Source: Pseudidiomarina mangrovi (GTDB taxonomy: Bacteria > Pseudomonadota > Gammaproteobacteria > Enterobacterales > Alteromonadaceae). From it: a stretch of DNA of 64,000 nucleotides. The DNA lies in NCBI RefSeq assembly GCF_003999375.1, contig NZ_RJLC01000016.1, positions 62,001 to 126,000 of the forward strand, written 5' to 3'. The first letter of the stretch is position 1. Each line of letters opens with the position of its first letter. Below, in pieces: positions 47,203-57,697 of the stretch. A program made the position numbers and the translations under genes. The notes beneath the pieces are model-generated. The model ran no database searches. It was not told where the DNA came from and saw only the letters and a list, made by a program, of their open reading frames with translations.

Positions 47203-48900
47203 CTAAGCGTTTGTGACCCGGTTGGCTTCCATTAAACTTATCACACCTGCAGCGGCTTTTCTTAGTGCTGATTGGCGTAACGAATGAATGCCTTCGCGTT
47301 GTGCCTGTTTAGCGATGTCCAGAGAACTGGCGCTCTTCATTATAAGGTCTTGGAGGGTTGGGGTAATGGGCATAACTTCGTAAATACCTGTACGCCCTTT
47401 ATAACCATTGGTACACATGTCGCAGCCGACCGCTTTAAAGAGCGTCAGCTCTGGAATCTGCTCAGCAGTGAACCCTTCTTTCAATAATTCTTGTTCTGGA
47501 ATGTGTTCAGGTTCTTTGCAGACATTACAGAGGCGGCGGGCCAAACGCTGCGCGATAATTAAGGTCACTGAACCGGCAATGTTATAAGCCGGAACACCCA
47601 TATTCATCAAACGCGTCAGAGTTTCGGCGGCAGAGTTGGTGTGCAAGGTTGATAGCACTAAGTGACCGGTTTGGGCCGCCTTGATGGCAATCTCAGCGGT
47701 TTCTAAGTCACGAATCTCACCCACCATCACCACGTCAGGGTCTTGACGCAAGAATGAGCGCAAAGCTTCGGCAAAGGTCAAACCGGCCTTTTGGCTAATT
47801 TGTACCTGGTTAATACCCATCAAGTTAATTTCCACCGGGTCTTCAGCGGTAGAAATATTTCGCTCTGGGGTGTTCAAAATATTCAGACCAGTATAGAGCG
47901 ATACAGTTTTACCCGAGCCAGTCGGGCCGGTCACTAGAATCATGCCTTGTGGTTTGCTCAGTGCTTCTTCGTAGCGTTTCTGCTGCTCCGGTTCATAACC
48001 GAGCGAGTCGATACCGAGCATCGCCGCGCTAGCATCGAGAATCCGCATTACGATTTTTTCACCGTACAGGGTGGGCAGCGTAGACACCCGAAAATCGATA
48101 GATTTATGCTTAGAAATACGCAGTTTGATACGGCCGTCTTGTGGTACGCGCTTCTCGGCGATATCAAGCTGCGACATAACTTTCAAACGTGCGGCTATAC
48201 GCGTGGCCCAGCCAATTGCAGGGCGGGTGATCTCTTGCAAGATACCGTCAATACGAAAGCGCACCCGATATTCTTGTTCGTAGGGTTCAAAGTGCAAATC
48301 TGAGGCGCCGCGCTTGATGGCATCGAGCAGCAGTTTATTGATATAGATAACGATTGGTGCATCATTTTTAACGTCTGCTTCAACCGCGCCGGCATTGGTA
48401 TCTGGCCGTTCGCCGGTGTCCATGTCACGTAAGCTTTGTTCGTCTGCTTCGGTAAGGCCCAGCGACGCACTCTCACTTTCCAGTACCTTATCAATCAGCT
48501 TTTGTAGCTTGTGCTCTTCAACGAGTACGGCTTCGGTTTCAAGCCGGGTGCGGAATTGAAACTCGTCGAGCGTTTCAATGCGAGTGGGGTCAGAGACCGC
48601 TACGTAGAGTTTGTTGCCGCGCTGATACAGCGGCACTGCATGGTTCTTGCGAATTAATCGTTCGTTGATTAGCTCAGTTGGAATAGCGTCAATATTGAAG
48701 GCATCCAAATCCAGCATCGGGATATTGGAGCGTTGGTAACAGTATTCAGCAAGTTCTTGCGGATTCAGTAATTTCCGTTCGAGGGCAATGGTGGTAAAGG
48801 CTTGTTTTGATTCCCATGCGTACTCGCTGCAGCTAGTCAGTGCTGCCTCGGGGACGATCTTGTCGCGCAACAGCAAGGTTGCTAGGGAATGGTGCAGCAT
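47203..48900 (-). CDS. pilB: type IV pilus extension ATPase PilB
   Basis: 565 residues. N-terminal MshEN-type domain, then a GspE/PulE-type ATPase: GPTGSGKT at 325-332, the Asp box around 345-365, Walker B and His box ([12 protein letters not shown]), and a tetracysteine zinc site (CNVC ... CDMC). Hexameric motor of pilus extension. It is preceded by the hairpin that ends pilA transcription, so it may depend on read-through or an unseen promoter. Confidence 0.97.
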   Translation of the reverse strand: MLHHSLATLLLRDKIVPEAALTSCSEYAWESKQAFTTIALERKLLNPQELAEYCYQRSNIPMLDLDAFNIDAIPTELINERLIRKNHAVPLYQRGNKLYVAVSDPTRIETLDEFQFRTRLETEAVLVEEHKLQKLIDKVLESESASLGLTEADEQSLRDMDTGERPDTNAGAVEADVKNDAPIVIYINKLLLDAIKRGASDLHFEPYEQEYRVRFRIDGILQEITRPAIGWATRIAARLKVMSQLDIAEKRVPQDGRIKLRISKHKSIDFRVSTLPTLYGEKIVMRILDASAAMLGIDSLGYEPEQQKRYEEALSKPQGMILVTGPTGSGKTVSLYTGLNILNTPERNISTAEDPVEINLMGINQVQISQKAGLTFAEALRSFLRQDPDVVMVGEIRDLETAEIAIKAAQTGHLVLSTLHTNSAAETLTRLMNMGVPAYNIAGSVTLIIAQRLARRLCNVCKEPEHIPEQELLKEGFTAEQIPELTLFKAVGCDMCTNGYKGRTGIYEVMPITPTLQDLIMKSASSLDIAKQAQREGIHSLRQSALRKAAAGVISLMEANRVTNA

Positions 48901-48930
48901 GGCCGATGGGTGCTACCTGTTCTTTTGATG

Positions 48931-48967
48931 AAAAAAAGGGTATCAGAGTGAACATGATACCCTTTTT
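48931..48967 (-). terminator. intrinsic terminator between pilA and pilB
   Basis: GGGTATCA (48938-48945) and TGATACCC (48955-48962) with a 9-base loop, flanked by A7 and T5, so the base-paired stem can extend by at least five A-T pairs. In the minus direction it ends pilA with a U-tract. It would let the abundant pilin mRNA be made separately from pilBCD. Confidence 0.9.
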
Positions 48968-49009
48968 GCTTATTAGAATGCTTGAAGTTCAAGCACCAAT
49001 AAAATCAAA

Positions 49010-49543
49010 TTAGGCTGCCGGTACTGCAGTGACTAATGCTGTTTCAGTACAGCCATCAACACGAGAATTTCCTTCTGCATCATAGTCAGAGCAAGAAATT
49101 TCCCATGTCATGTTGCCACCGGTAGGGTTTGGATTCAGGTTCACAACGATAAAGTTTCCAGCAGTATCGGTTGCATCAAGCTCTGCAATAATACCTGTAA
49201 CTTCGGTTGGAACAGCAGGGTCACCAACGTTGACGGTCACCGTACCGACAGTTGCTGAACGAATACCAGTAACCGAAACTTCACCACCCACTAAATCAAT
49301 ACGTGCAGGAATACCGTCTTGACCTGCAGTACTGCAGTTATCGGCATTGAAGAGACCTTTCTTCTGGTAGCACATAGCGATACCGGTTTTGTAAGAGGCT
49401 AATGCAGCCATACCGGTACCAGCTTTCGCACGCTGGGTGTAGTCACTGTACATAGGAATGGCAACTGCTGCCAAGATACCGATGATCGCCACAACGATCA
49501 TCAATTCGATTAGGGTAAAGCCGCGTTGTAAGTTCGCTTTCAT
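49010..49543 (-). CDS. pilA: type IV major pilin PilA
   Basis: 177 residues. Class III signal: eight-residue leader MKANLQRG, cleavage before Phe9, Glu at mature position 5 (FTLIE), and the hydrophobic N-terminal helix [20 protein letters not shown]. The C-terminal globular half is low in charge, with two Cys pairs ([13 protein letters not shown] and [15 protein letters not shown]); the second forms the D-region loop. GGGAG precedes the start. Processed by PilD and assembled by PilBC. Confidence 0.95.
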   Translation of the reverse strand: MKANLQRGFTLIELMIVVAIIGILAAVAIPMYSDYTQRAKAGTGMAALASYKTGIAMCYQKKGLFNADNCSTAGQDGIPARIDLVGGEVSVTGIRSATVGTVTVNVGDPAVPTEVTGIIAELDATDTAGNFIVVNLNPNPTGGNMTWEISCSDYDAEGNSRVDGCTETALVTAVPAA

Positions 49544-49901
49544 GAAAAATCTCCCGAAAAACTAAGTTATCGTTATTGTTGTACTTTAGTGTGGCATTCC
49601 TTGTCGTAATGCCACACACATTACAACAATTCACCTGCACTAGCCGAAAGAATCCGTGGTTTGCTAACGCGACATAACCAAAATAGTACAGTCGAGAAGC
49701 CACTCCATCCACCAGACCTTAGCCTGCAGCCCCGCTATCCAATGTACATAAGCATATGTTGCCATGACGTTGGACCGGAGGGTTTGCGTCACCGCCTCAC
49801 GACGGTTTTGCCTTTTAAAGCACTGCCTGGCACACCGTCGCCTCATGCCACGGTAGCGCACTGCCCTTCAAACATAGCAGATTGTTGTACAAGGTCAATA
49901 G
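49544..49901 (-). promoter_or_regulatory. pilA upstream region, nadC-pilA spacer
   Basis: 358 bases without a credible gene. It includes a perfect 10-bp inverted repeat, GTGTGGCATT (49589-49598) and AATGCCACAC (49608-49617), with a 9-base loop, 46-74 bases before the pilA start. I searched for a sigma-54 element (GG-N10-GC), usual for pilA, and found none convincing; no clear sigma-70 promoter either. The repeat may be an operator or a stable 5' leader hairpin. Confidence 0.4.
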
Positions 49902-50865
<964 letters not shown>

Positions 50866-50893
50866 GAGCCGCATCATTGAAGAGAGCAGAGCT

Positions 50894-51439
50894 ATGATCA
50901 GCGACGGTTGTCTCAGTACCGCCACCCAACGGCCATCACCGCATTACGATGATCGCCCCGACCCAGAGGATATCAGCCTACTGGTGGTGCACGGTATTAG
51001 CTTACCGGCTGGCGAGTTTGGCGGACCGGCCATCGACCAGCTGTTCATGGGTACGCTCGATACCGTTCACGATGAGCGTTTCCAGTACCTGCATGGCGTG
51101 CGCGTTTCAGCGCACTGCTTGATTCGCCGCGATGGCGAGTTACTGCAGTATGTACCGTTTCATTTGCGCGCCTGGCATGCAGGTAAATCGCACTATGCTG
51201 GGCGCAATCGCTGCAATGACTATTCGATTGGTATAGAACTTGAGGGAACCGACCACGCCGCCTACACTGATAGCCAGTACCAGGTGCTAGCAGCGGTCGC
51301 CCATGAGCTATTGCAACACTATCCAAAGTTGACCGCGCAGCGTATTGTCGGCCATCAACATATTGCTCCGGTGCGTAAGACCGACCCTGGCCCAGCCTTT
51401 GATTGGGCCTATTTTCAACAATGTCTCCACCGTTTGTAG
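50894..51439 (+). CDS. ampD: 1,6-anhydro-MurNAc-L-alanine amidase AmpD
   Basis: 181 residues from the ATG at 50894 (MISDGCLSTATQRPSPHYDD), with AGAGAG upstream; this matches the E. coli length, and the frame back to 50864 adds residues across the promoter end. Zn amidase that recycles anhydro-muropeptides in the cytosol. Ligand regions VVHGISLPAGEFGG and GHQHIAPVRKTDPGPAFDW are intact. In many bacteria AmpD loss derepresses AmpC through muropeptide build-up. Followed by ampE. Confidence 0.95.
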   Translation: MISDGCLSTATQRPSPHYDDRPDPEDISLLVVHGISLPAGEFGGPAIDQLFMGTLDTVHDERFQYLHGVRVSAHCLIRRDGELLQYVPFHLRAWHAGKSHYAGRNRCNDYSIGIELEGTDHAAYTDSQYQVLAAVAHELLQHYPKLTAQRIVGHQHIAPVRKTDPGPAFDWAYFQQCLHRL

Positions 51440-51449
51440 GAGTTTTGCC

Positions 51450-52283
51450 ATGTATCTGTTAGCACTCTTGTTGACCTATTCGTTAGAGCGGACGGTGCAA
51501 ATCAGCCGCAATTGGCATTGGCGAAGATTGATCTTACGCTGGCAACATTGGCAGTTTGCCAATCATAAAATTGCCGAGTTTCGTGCGCACGGCTTAGGGC
51601 ATTTAGTCTGGGCTATTATTCCGGCGTTATTGATTGGCTTTGTGCTGGCGCTGTTGGGTAATAGCTTAGTGACTTTTATCGTCAGCGTGGCGGGGCTGTT
51701 GCTGGCGATTTTGCTGCCAAAAGTGCGCAACGCCTATCGCGGGTACTTGGCCGCTGGTATTGCCGATGACCGCGGTGAACCCGACCATGTTGCGATGGCT
51801 GAACACGCGCGCACGCTGCGCCACCAAATTGGCCGTGATGAATCGGCTAGCGTTGCTGAAGTGCTGACCTATATTCATTTGCGCTATTACTTTGCGGTGT
51901 TCTTCTACTTTCTGTTATTTGGCATTACCGGTGCGTTGGTGTACGCCACTATTCGCGATATGCGTCAGCCGCGCACCAGTAGTTGGCGCAGCCTGCATCA
52001 GATTATCGACTGGTTGCCAACGCGGGTGATGGGGTTTGGCTTTTTACTGGTGGGTAATTTCAGCCAAGGTTTCCCAATTTGGCTCAATTCGATTGGCAAT
52101 CAGCCACAGGACAACTTTACCGTGGCAAGCCGCCTAGTGGCTGCCGCTGAACCCTATGCGGCTGCTGATGAAGCGCAGGATGCCCAGCAAACTGCTCTGA
52201 CCACTGTCGCGCTATTAAAACGCAATATGCTGTTTTTCTTAGTGTTAGTGGCTATTTTGACCATTGTGCACTGGTTGCCTTAA
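51450..52283 (+). CDS. ampE: AmpE, inner-membrane regulatory signalling protein
   Basis: 277 residues from the ATG at 51450, ten bases after ampD, with TAGGAG overlapping the ampD stop. Several membrane helices (about 1-10, 45-90, 150-180 and near the C-terminus), a cobalamin-synthesis CbiB-like fold, and family blocks LTYSLERTVQ and DWLPTRVMGFGFLLVGN. Its role is not well defined beyond the ampDE link to beta-lactamase induction. Identified by family and position. Confidence 0.92.
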   Translation: MYLLALLLTYSLERTVQISRNWHWRRLILRWQHWQFANHKIAEFRAHGLGHLVWAIIPALLIGFVLALLGNSLVTFIVSVAGLLLAILLPKVRNAYRGYLAAGIADDRGEPDHVAMAEHARTLRHQIGRDESASVAEVLTYIHLRYYFAVFFYFLLFGITGALVYATIRDMRQPRTSSWRSLHQIIDWLPTRVMGFGFLLVGNFSQGFPIWLNSIGNQPQDNFTVASRLVAAAEPYAAADEAQDAQQTALTTVALLKRNMLFFLVLVAILTIVHWLP

Positions 52284-52315
52284 GGATCAAGCGCACACTC
52301 AGGCAACGATCTTGC

Positions 52316-52344
52316 TTGGGTTTTGCGCTAAGTTCGATTACACT
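52316..52344 (+). promoter_or_regulatory. pdhR-aceEF promoter
   Basis: TTGGGT (52316-52321), 17-base spacer, TACACT (52339-52344). Expected start near 52351, a dozen bases before the PdhR operator, the same geometry as the E. coli pdh promoter. Confidence 0.6.
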
Positions 52345-52362
52345 AATTCACACTTTGGGTAA

Positions 52363-52375
52363 TTGGTCTTACCAA
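52363..52375 (+). promoter_or_regulatory. PdhR operator
   Basis: Perfect palindrome TTGGT-CTT-ACCAA. It matches the known PdhR consensus (ATTGGTNNNACCAAT) on both strands. Just after the promoter, it would block transcription until pyruvate releases PdhR. Confidence 0.82.
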
Positions 52376-52399
52376 AATCAGTGAGGTAGTTTAATTCGC

Positions 52400-53155
52400 A
52401 TGACCTTTGAGCGTATTCAGCAGACCAAATTGTCGGATGTGATCATGGCCCGTATCGAAGCCATGATTGTCGACGGTACCTTACCAGCGGGCCAGCGCTT
52501 GCCCGCTGAGCGCGATCTTGCCCAACAATTTTCAGTATCCCGCCCCAGCCTGCGCGAAGCCATTCAAAAACTTGAAGCCCGCGGTTTGCTTGACCGTCGT
52601 CAAGGCGGCGGTACCTATGTCTGCGATAACTTACAGCAACGTGTGGCTGAGCCGCTGTTACAGCTGTTGACTCAACACCCCGAATCACAATTTGATTTGC
52701 TGGAGTTTCGCCACGCGCTTGAGGGTATCTCGTCCTACTATGCGGCCATGCGCGGCACCCCAGCCGACTTAGCCGCTATTGAAGCTGCCTTTGCTAACAT
52801 TGCCGATGACTGCAGTGTTGAGCTGGCACAGCAGGCGCAAGCCTTGGCCGATTTTAACCTGCGTATCTGCGAAGCGTCACACAATGTGATCCTGTTGCAT
52901 TTGGTGCGCAGTATGCAGCCTATCTTGCTGAAAAACATTCAACAGAACCTGGGTGACTTGGCCCATAAGCCGGGCATCATCCAGCAACTTCATGAACATC
53001 GGCGCCACATTGTGGCTGCCATTGCCGCCGGTGAGCCGGAGCAAGCGCGTGATGCTTGCCACCAGCTGCTGGCGTTTATCGAACATGCGTTGCTCACCTC
53101 GAATCGCGAACAATCGCGTATTCAGCGGTCGCTGCGTCGAACTCAGATAGGGTAA
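52400..53155 (+). CDS. pdhR: pyruvate-sensing repressor PdhR
   Basis: 251 residues. GntR family, FadR subfamily: N-terminal winged helix (about 8-75, with LPAGQRLPAERDLAQQFSVSR and the recognition helix RPSLREAIQKLEARGLL) and a C-terminal FCD effector domain (about 95-240) with the metal-ligand pattern D...H...H. In E. coli pyruvate releases it from DNA. An operator lies just before its own gene, so autoregulation is likely. aceE starts 9 bases after its stop. Confidence 0.94.
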   Translation: MTFERIQQTKLSDVIMARIEAMIVDGTLPAGQRLPAERDLAQQFSVSRPSLREAIQKLEARGLLDRRQGGGTYVCDNLQQRVAEPLLQLLTQHPESQFDLLEFRHALEGISSYYAAMRGTPADLAAIEAAFANIADDCSVELAQQAQALADFNLRICEASHNVILLHLVRSMQPILLKNIQQNLGDLAHKPGIIQQLHEHRRHIVAAIAAGEPEQARDACHQLLAFIEHALLTSNREQSRIQRSLRRTQIG

Positions 53156-53164
53156 GGAAAGAGT

Positions 53165-55834
53165 ATGACTGATCACTTACAAAACGACATCGATCCACAA
53201 GAAACGCGGGAATGGTTAGACGCGCTTGAGGTGGTGTTAGAAGAAGATGGCGCTGAGCGTGGCCACTTCTTATTAGAAACCTTGATTGAAAAGGCCCGCC
53301 GGAGTGGCGCATTTTTACCCTACACGGCCACCACCGCCTATCTGAACACCATTCCGACTAGCCAAGAGCCAACGGTACCGGGCGACCATACCATTGAAGC
53401 ACGTATTCGTGCGGCGATTCGCTGGAACGCGTTGGCGATGGTATTGCGTGGCTCGAAGAAAGACCTTGAGCTGGGCGGTCACATTTCTAGCTTTGCCTCG
53501 TCGGCGATGTTGTACGATGTCGGCTTTAACCATTTCTTCCGTGCGCCCACTGAGCAAGATGGCGGTGATTTTTTATTCGTGCAAGGTCACGTGTCACCGG
53601 GTATCTATGCGCGCGCTTTCTTAGAAGGCCGCATTAGCGAAGAACAGCTGAACAATTTCCGCCAAGAAGTGGATGGCAGCGGCGTGTCGTCATACCCACA
53701 CCCACACTTAATGCCTGATTTCTGGCAGTTCCCCACGGTATCTATGGGCCTCGGCCCAATTCAAGCCATTTACCAAGCGCGTTACCTCAAGTACCTCACT
53801 GACCGTGGCATCAAAGATTGCTCCAATCAGCGCGTGTACTGCTTTATGGGTGACGGCGAGGTGGATGAGCCAGAAAGCTTGGGTGCCATTGGTTTGGCTA
53901 CTCGCGAAGGCTTGGACAACCTGACTTTCGTGATCAACTGTAACCTGCAGCGTCTCGATGGCCCAGTGCGTGGTAACGGCAAAATCATTCAAGAGTTAGA
54001 AGGCACCTTCCGTGGCGCTGGCTGGGAAGTGATTAAAGTGATTTGGGGCCGCTATTGGGACCCACTGTTGTATCGCGATACCGAAGGCAAGCTGGCGCAA
54101 ATCATGCAAGACAGCGTGGATGGCGAATACCAGAACTATAAAGCTAAAGGCGGCGCCTACACCCGCGAGTTCTTCTTTGGTAAAACCCCAGAAACCAAAG
54201 CCATGGTGGCGAACTTGTCTGATGAAGACATTTGGCGCTTGAACCGGGGCGGCCATGACCCAGTGAAAGTTTATGCCGCCTATCACCGTGCGGTGAATAC
54301 CAAGGGCCGGCCACAGGTTATCTTAGCCAAAACCGTCAAAGGCTATGGCATGGGCGCGGCCGGTGAAGGCAAGAACATTGCCCACCAGGTCAAGAAAATG
54401 GATATGGAAGCCATCAAGCACTTCCGTGATCGCTTTAACATTCCAATTAAAGACAGCGACTTAGAAAATATCCCGTTGTACCGCTTCCCTGAGGACAGCG
54501 CTGAATACAAGTACATGGTTGAGCGCCGTCAAGCGCTAGGCGGCTTTATGCCGGTGCGGCGGCCAAAAACCGATGTGGATTTAGAGATCCCATCGTTGAA
54601 AGCCTTTGAAGCAGTGACCAAGGGCTCGGGCGACCGTGAAATCTCGACCACTATGGCCTTTGTGCGGGTACTGACCGCATTGCTGAAAGATAAGAAAATC
54701 GGTGAGCGCATTGTGCCGATTATCCCAGACGAAGCCCGTACCTTTGGTATGGAAGGCTTGTTCCGTCAGGTTGGTATCTACTCGAGCCAAGGCCAGAAGT
54801 ACGAGCCGCAAGACTCGGATCAAGTGGCTTATTATCGTGAAGATAAGAAAGGCCAGGTACTGCAAGAGGGTATCAACGAGTTGGGTGCTATGGCGTCGTG
54901 GGTGGCGGCAGCAACCAGCTACAGCACCAACAACGAGCCGATGATCCCGTTCTATATTTACTACTCGATGTTCGGCTTCCAGCGCGTTGGCGACTTGGTA
55001 TGGGCAGCCGGTGATAGCCAAGCCCGTGGTTTCTTAGTCGGCGGTACCGCAGGCCGTACCACATTGAATGGCGAAGGCTTACAGCACCAAGACGGCAGCA
55101 GCCATATCTTGTTCAACACCGTACCCAACTGTATTACCTACGACCCAACCTTCGGCTACGAAGTGGCAGTGATTGTGCAAGATGGCTTGCGGCGCATGTA
55201 TGGTGAGCAAGAGAACGTGTTCTATTACCTCACCGTGATGAACGAAAACTACGTGCAACCAGAAATGCCAGAAGGCGTAGAAGAGGGTATTTTGAAGGGC
55301 ATGTATTTGCTCGAAACCCACAAAGCCAAAGCTGCTAAGCACGAAGTGCAGTTGCTCGGTTCAGGCACCATTTTGCAGCAAGTACGCGCGGCCGGAGCTA
55401 TTTTGGCCGAGCAGTTTGGCGTCACCGCCAAGGTCTACAGTGCTACCTCGTTTAACGAGTTGGCGCGCGATGGCTTAGACGTAGACCGTCACAACATGCT
55501 CAACCCGGGCAAGAAGCAGAAAACCGCTTATGTCAGTGAGCTGTTAGCAGACGCCAAAGGGCCAACCATTGCCGCCACCGACTATATGAAACTCTATGCC
55601 GACCAGATTCGTGCGTGGGTACCAACGGCTTACCGGGTATTAGGTACGGACGGTTTCGGTCGCTCAGATAGCCGCGAAAATCTGCGCCGGCATTTTGAAG
55701 TGAATCCGCAGTACATTGTGGTGGCCGCGCTCAGCGAGCTAGCCAAAGCCGGTAGCATTGATGCCAAAGTGGTGGCCAAAGCCATCAGCGATTTTGGCAT
55801 TGATAGCAATAAACCGAACCCATTGTACGCCTAA
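53165..55834 (+). CDS. aceE: pyruvate dehydrogenase E1 component AceE
   Basis: 889 residues, the homodimeric E1 type of gammaproteobacteria. Thiamine diphosphate motif GDGEVDEPESLGAIGLA ... NCN (about 230-260) is complete. Decarboxylates pyruvate and passes the acetyl group to the lipoyl arm of AceF. First enzyme gene of the pdh operon, 21 bases before aceF. Confidence 0.98.
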   Translation: MTDHLQNDIDPQETREWLDALEVVLEEDGAERGHFLLETLIEKARRSGAFLPYTATTAYLNTIPTSQEPTVPGDHTIEARIRAAIRWNALAMVLRGSKKDLELGGHISSFASSAMLYDVGFNHFFRAPTEQDGGDFLFVQGHVSPGIYARAFLEGRISEEQLNNFRQEVDGSGVSSYPHPHLMPDFWQFPTVSMGLGPIQAIYQARYLKYLTDRGIKDCSNQRVYCFMGDGEVDEPESLGAIGLATREGLDNLTFVINCNLQRLDGPVRGNGKIIQELEGTFRGAGWEVIKVIWGRYWDPLLYRDTEGKLAQIMQDSVDGEYQNYKAKGGAYTREFFFGKTPETKAMVANLSDEDIWRLNRGGHDPVKVYAAYHRAVNTKGRPQVILAKTVKGYGMGAAGEGKNIAHQVKKMDMEAIKHFRDRFNIPIKDSDLENIPLYRFPEDSAEYKYMVERRQALGGFMPVRRPKTDVDLEIPSLKAFEAVTKGSGDREISTTMAFVRVLTALLKDKKIGERIVPIIPDEARTFGMEGLFRQVGIYSSQGQKYEPQDSDQVAYYREDKKGQVLQEGINELGAMASWVAAATSYSTNNEPMIPFYIYYSMFGFQRVGDLVWAAGDSQARGFLVGGTAGRTTLNGEGLQHQDGSSHILFNTVPNCITYDPTFGYEVAVIVQDGLRRMYGEQENVFYYLTVMNENYVQPEMPEGVEEGILKGMYLLETHKAKAAKHEVQLLGSGTILQQVRAAGAILAEQFGVTAKVYSATSFNELARDGLDVDRHNMLNPGKKQKTAYVSELLADAKGPTIAATDYMKLYADQIRAWVPTAYRVLGTDGFGRSDSRENLRRHFEVNPQYIVVAALSELAKAGSIDAKVVAKAISDFGIDSNKPNPLYA

Positions 55835-55855
55835 TCATCAGGAGCGGAGGCCATC

Positions 55856-57583
55856 ATGGCAAATCGTAAAGAAGTGTTCGCCCCTGATGTGGGTGGAGAA
55901 GTTGAAATCATTGAAGTGTTGGTCAGCCCAGGCGATAGCTTGAATGCTGAAGACGCGCTGTTCACCGTTGAGAGCGATAAGGCCTCGATGGATATCCCGG
56001 CACCGTTTGCTGGTGTTGTGGCTGAGCTAAAAGTCAAAGTCGGCGACAAGATCAACGAAGGTGACTTGCTGGCGCTGTTTGAAGCGGCAGAGGCTGCGGC
56101 TGAGCCGAAGGCCGAAGCGAAAGCTGAGCCAAAAGCTGAGCCCAAAGTCGACGCTAAACCAGAGCCGAAAGCTGAAGCCAAGCCAGAGCCGAAGCAAGAG
56201 CCGAAAGCCGAAGCCAAGCCAGCAGCGAAAGCCGCCAGCAAAACCATTGAAGTGACGGTACCTGACATCGGTACGGACGGCGAAGTAGACGTCATTGATG
56301 TATTGGTCAGCGTCGGCGATAGCATTGATGCTGAAGCGGGCCTGATCACCGTAGAAACCGACAAAGCCACCATGGATGTGCCAAGTTCACATGCCGGCAC
56401 GGTGGAATCAGTGGCGGTGAAAACCGGTGACAAGGTTAAGCAGGGCAGCTTAGTGATCACCCTGAAAGTGGCCGATGCCAGCGCTGACGCTAGCAGCGAA
56501 GCGAGCTCAGACAGCAGTGTCGACAGCAGCGCCGACAGCAGCTCCGACAGCTCTGCAGCCGAGTCAGCAGCTAGCCAGCCAGCCGCAAACGAAACCCGCA
56601 AGCAGCCACCGGTACCGGACCACCCGATGGACCGCAAAGCCCGCAGCGAAGAAAGTGTGGCGTATGCCTCACCGGCGGTACGTCGTTTGGCTCGTGAGTT
56701 TGGTGTGGACCTGCATAAGGTCAATGGTAGCGGTCGTAAGCAGCGCATCATGAAAGAAGACGTGCAAGAGTTCGTCAAATACGAATTATCACGTCCGAAA
56801 GCCACTGCCAGCACCAACACCAGCCAAGGTGGCGGTGGTTTGCAAGTGATTGCACAACCGAAGGTCGATTTCAGCAAGTTCGGTGAGATCGAGCAGGTGC
56901 CATTGACCCGCATTCAGAAGATTTCGGGCCCCAATCTGCACCGCAACTGGGTGACTATTCCACACGTCACGCAGTTTGACGAAGCCGATATCACCGAGTT
57001 AGAAGCGTTCCGTAAGCAGGAAAACGAGCTGCAAGCGAAGCAGAAAAACGGCATCAAGATCACCCCGTTGGTGTTCATTATGAAAGCTGCGGCGAAAGCC
57101 CTGCGTGCTTACCCAGTGTTCAATTCATCGCTGGCGGAAGATGGCGAAAGCCTGATCATGAAGAAATACGTGCACATTGGTATTGCCGTGGACACGCCAA
57201 ATGGCTTAGTTGTGCCGGTGATCCGCGATGTTGATCAGAAGGGCATCTACCAGCTTTCCGAAGAGCTCGCTGAAATCAGTGCCAAGGCGCGTGATGGCAA
57301 GCTTAAAGCGACCGATATGCAAGGCGGCTGCTTTTCGATTTCCAGCTTAGGTGGCATTGGTGGTACTGCCTTTACGCCTATCGTCAACGCTCCTGAAGTA
57401 GCTATTTTAGGGGTTTCGAAGAGCGATATGAAGCCACAGTGGAACGGTAAAGAGTTCGTACCACGGTTGATGTTACCGCTGAGCCTGTCGTATGACCATC
57501 GGGTGATTGATGGTGCCGTGGCAGCGCGCTTTAGCGTGTATTTGAGCGCCGTTTTGGGCGATATCCGTAAATTGGTTTTATAA
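55856..57583 (+). CDS. aceF: dihydrolipoyl acetyltransferase AceF (pyruvate dehydrogenase E2)
   Basis: 575 residues. Two lipoyl domains with target lysines Lys42 (ESDKASM) and Lys170 (ETDKATM), a peripheral-subunit-binding domain (about 268-305, [16 protein letters not shown]) and the acetyltransferase domain with [10 protein letters not shown] near 548. The first linker is the usual Ala/Pro/Lys/Glu repeat (about 76-125). The second (about 205-245) is instead a run of Ser, Asp and Ala, acidic and unlike the Ala/Pro linkers of E. coli. It has two lipoyl domains where E. coli has three. Forms the core of the complex. Confidence 0.97.
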   Translation: MANRKEVFAPDVGGEVEIIEVLVSPGDSLNAEDALFTVESDKASMDIPAPFAGVVAELKVKVGDKINEGDLLALFEAAEAAAEPKAEAKAEPKAEPKVDAKPEPKAEAKPEPKQEPKAEAKPAAKAASKTIEVTVPDIGTDGEVDVIDVLVSVGDSIDAEAGLITVETDKATMDVPSSHAGTVESVAVKTGDKVKQGSLVITLKVADASADASSEASSDSSVDSSADSSSDSSAAESAASQPAANETRKQPPVPDHPMDRKARSEESVAYASPAVRRLAREFGVDLHKVNGSGRKQRIMKEDVQEFVKYELSRPKATASTNTSQGGGGLQVIAQPKVDFSKFGEIEQVPLTRIQKISGPNLHRNWVTIPHVTQFDEADITELEAFRKQENELQAKQKNGIKITPLVFIMKAAAKALRAYPVFNSSLAEDGESLIMKKYVHIGIAVDTPNGLVVPVIRDVDQKGIYQLSEELAEISAKARDGKLKATDMQGGCFSISSLGGIGGTAFTPIVNAPEVAILGVSKSDMKPQWNGKEFVPRLMLPLSLSYDHRVIDGAVAARFSVYLSAVLGDIRKLVL

Positions 57584-57617
57584 CAGCAACTACTACAGAA
57601 GTTGTACGTTTCGAGGG

Positions 57618-57646
57618 TAAACAATCCACGCTGGGGCTGCTATAAT
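57618..57646 (+). promoter_or_regulatory. lpd promoter
   Basis: A perfect TATAAT at 57641-57646 with a weak -35 (TAAACA, 57618-57623) at 17 bases. It sits in the 114-base gap before lpd and gives a leader of about 45 bases. Independent expression of lpd is expected because it also serves 2-oxoglutarate dehydrogenase and glycine cleavage. Confidence 0.6.
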
Positions 57647-57697
57647 GCGCCCCATCTGTGGTAACAACCCAATGCATTTATTCGAAAAGAGGTCGTC

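Noticed and set aside
49544-49901. Sigma-54 promoter for pilA
   Set aside because: Several TGGC sequences occur, but none has GC at the required distance of 10 bases after GG.
56472-56600. Simple-sequence repeat as a sign of a frameshifted or phase-variable gene
   Set aside because: The frame stays open through the tract, and both flanking E2 domains are intact.
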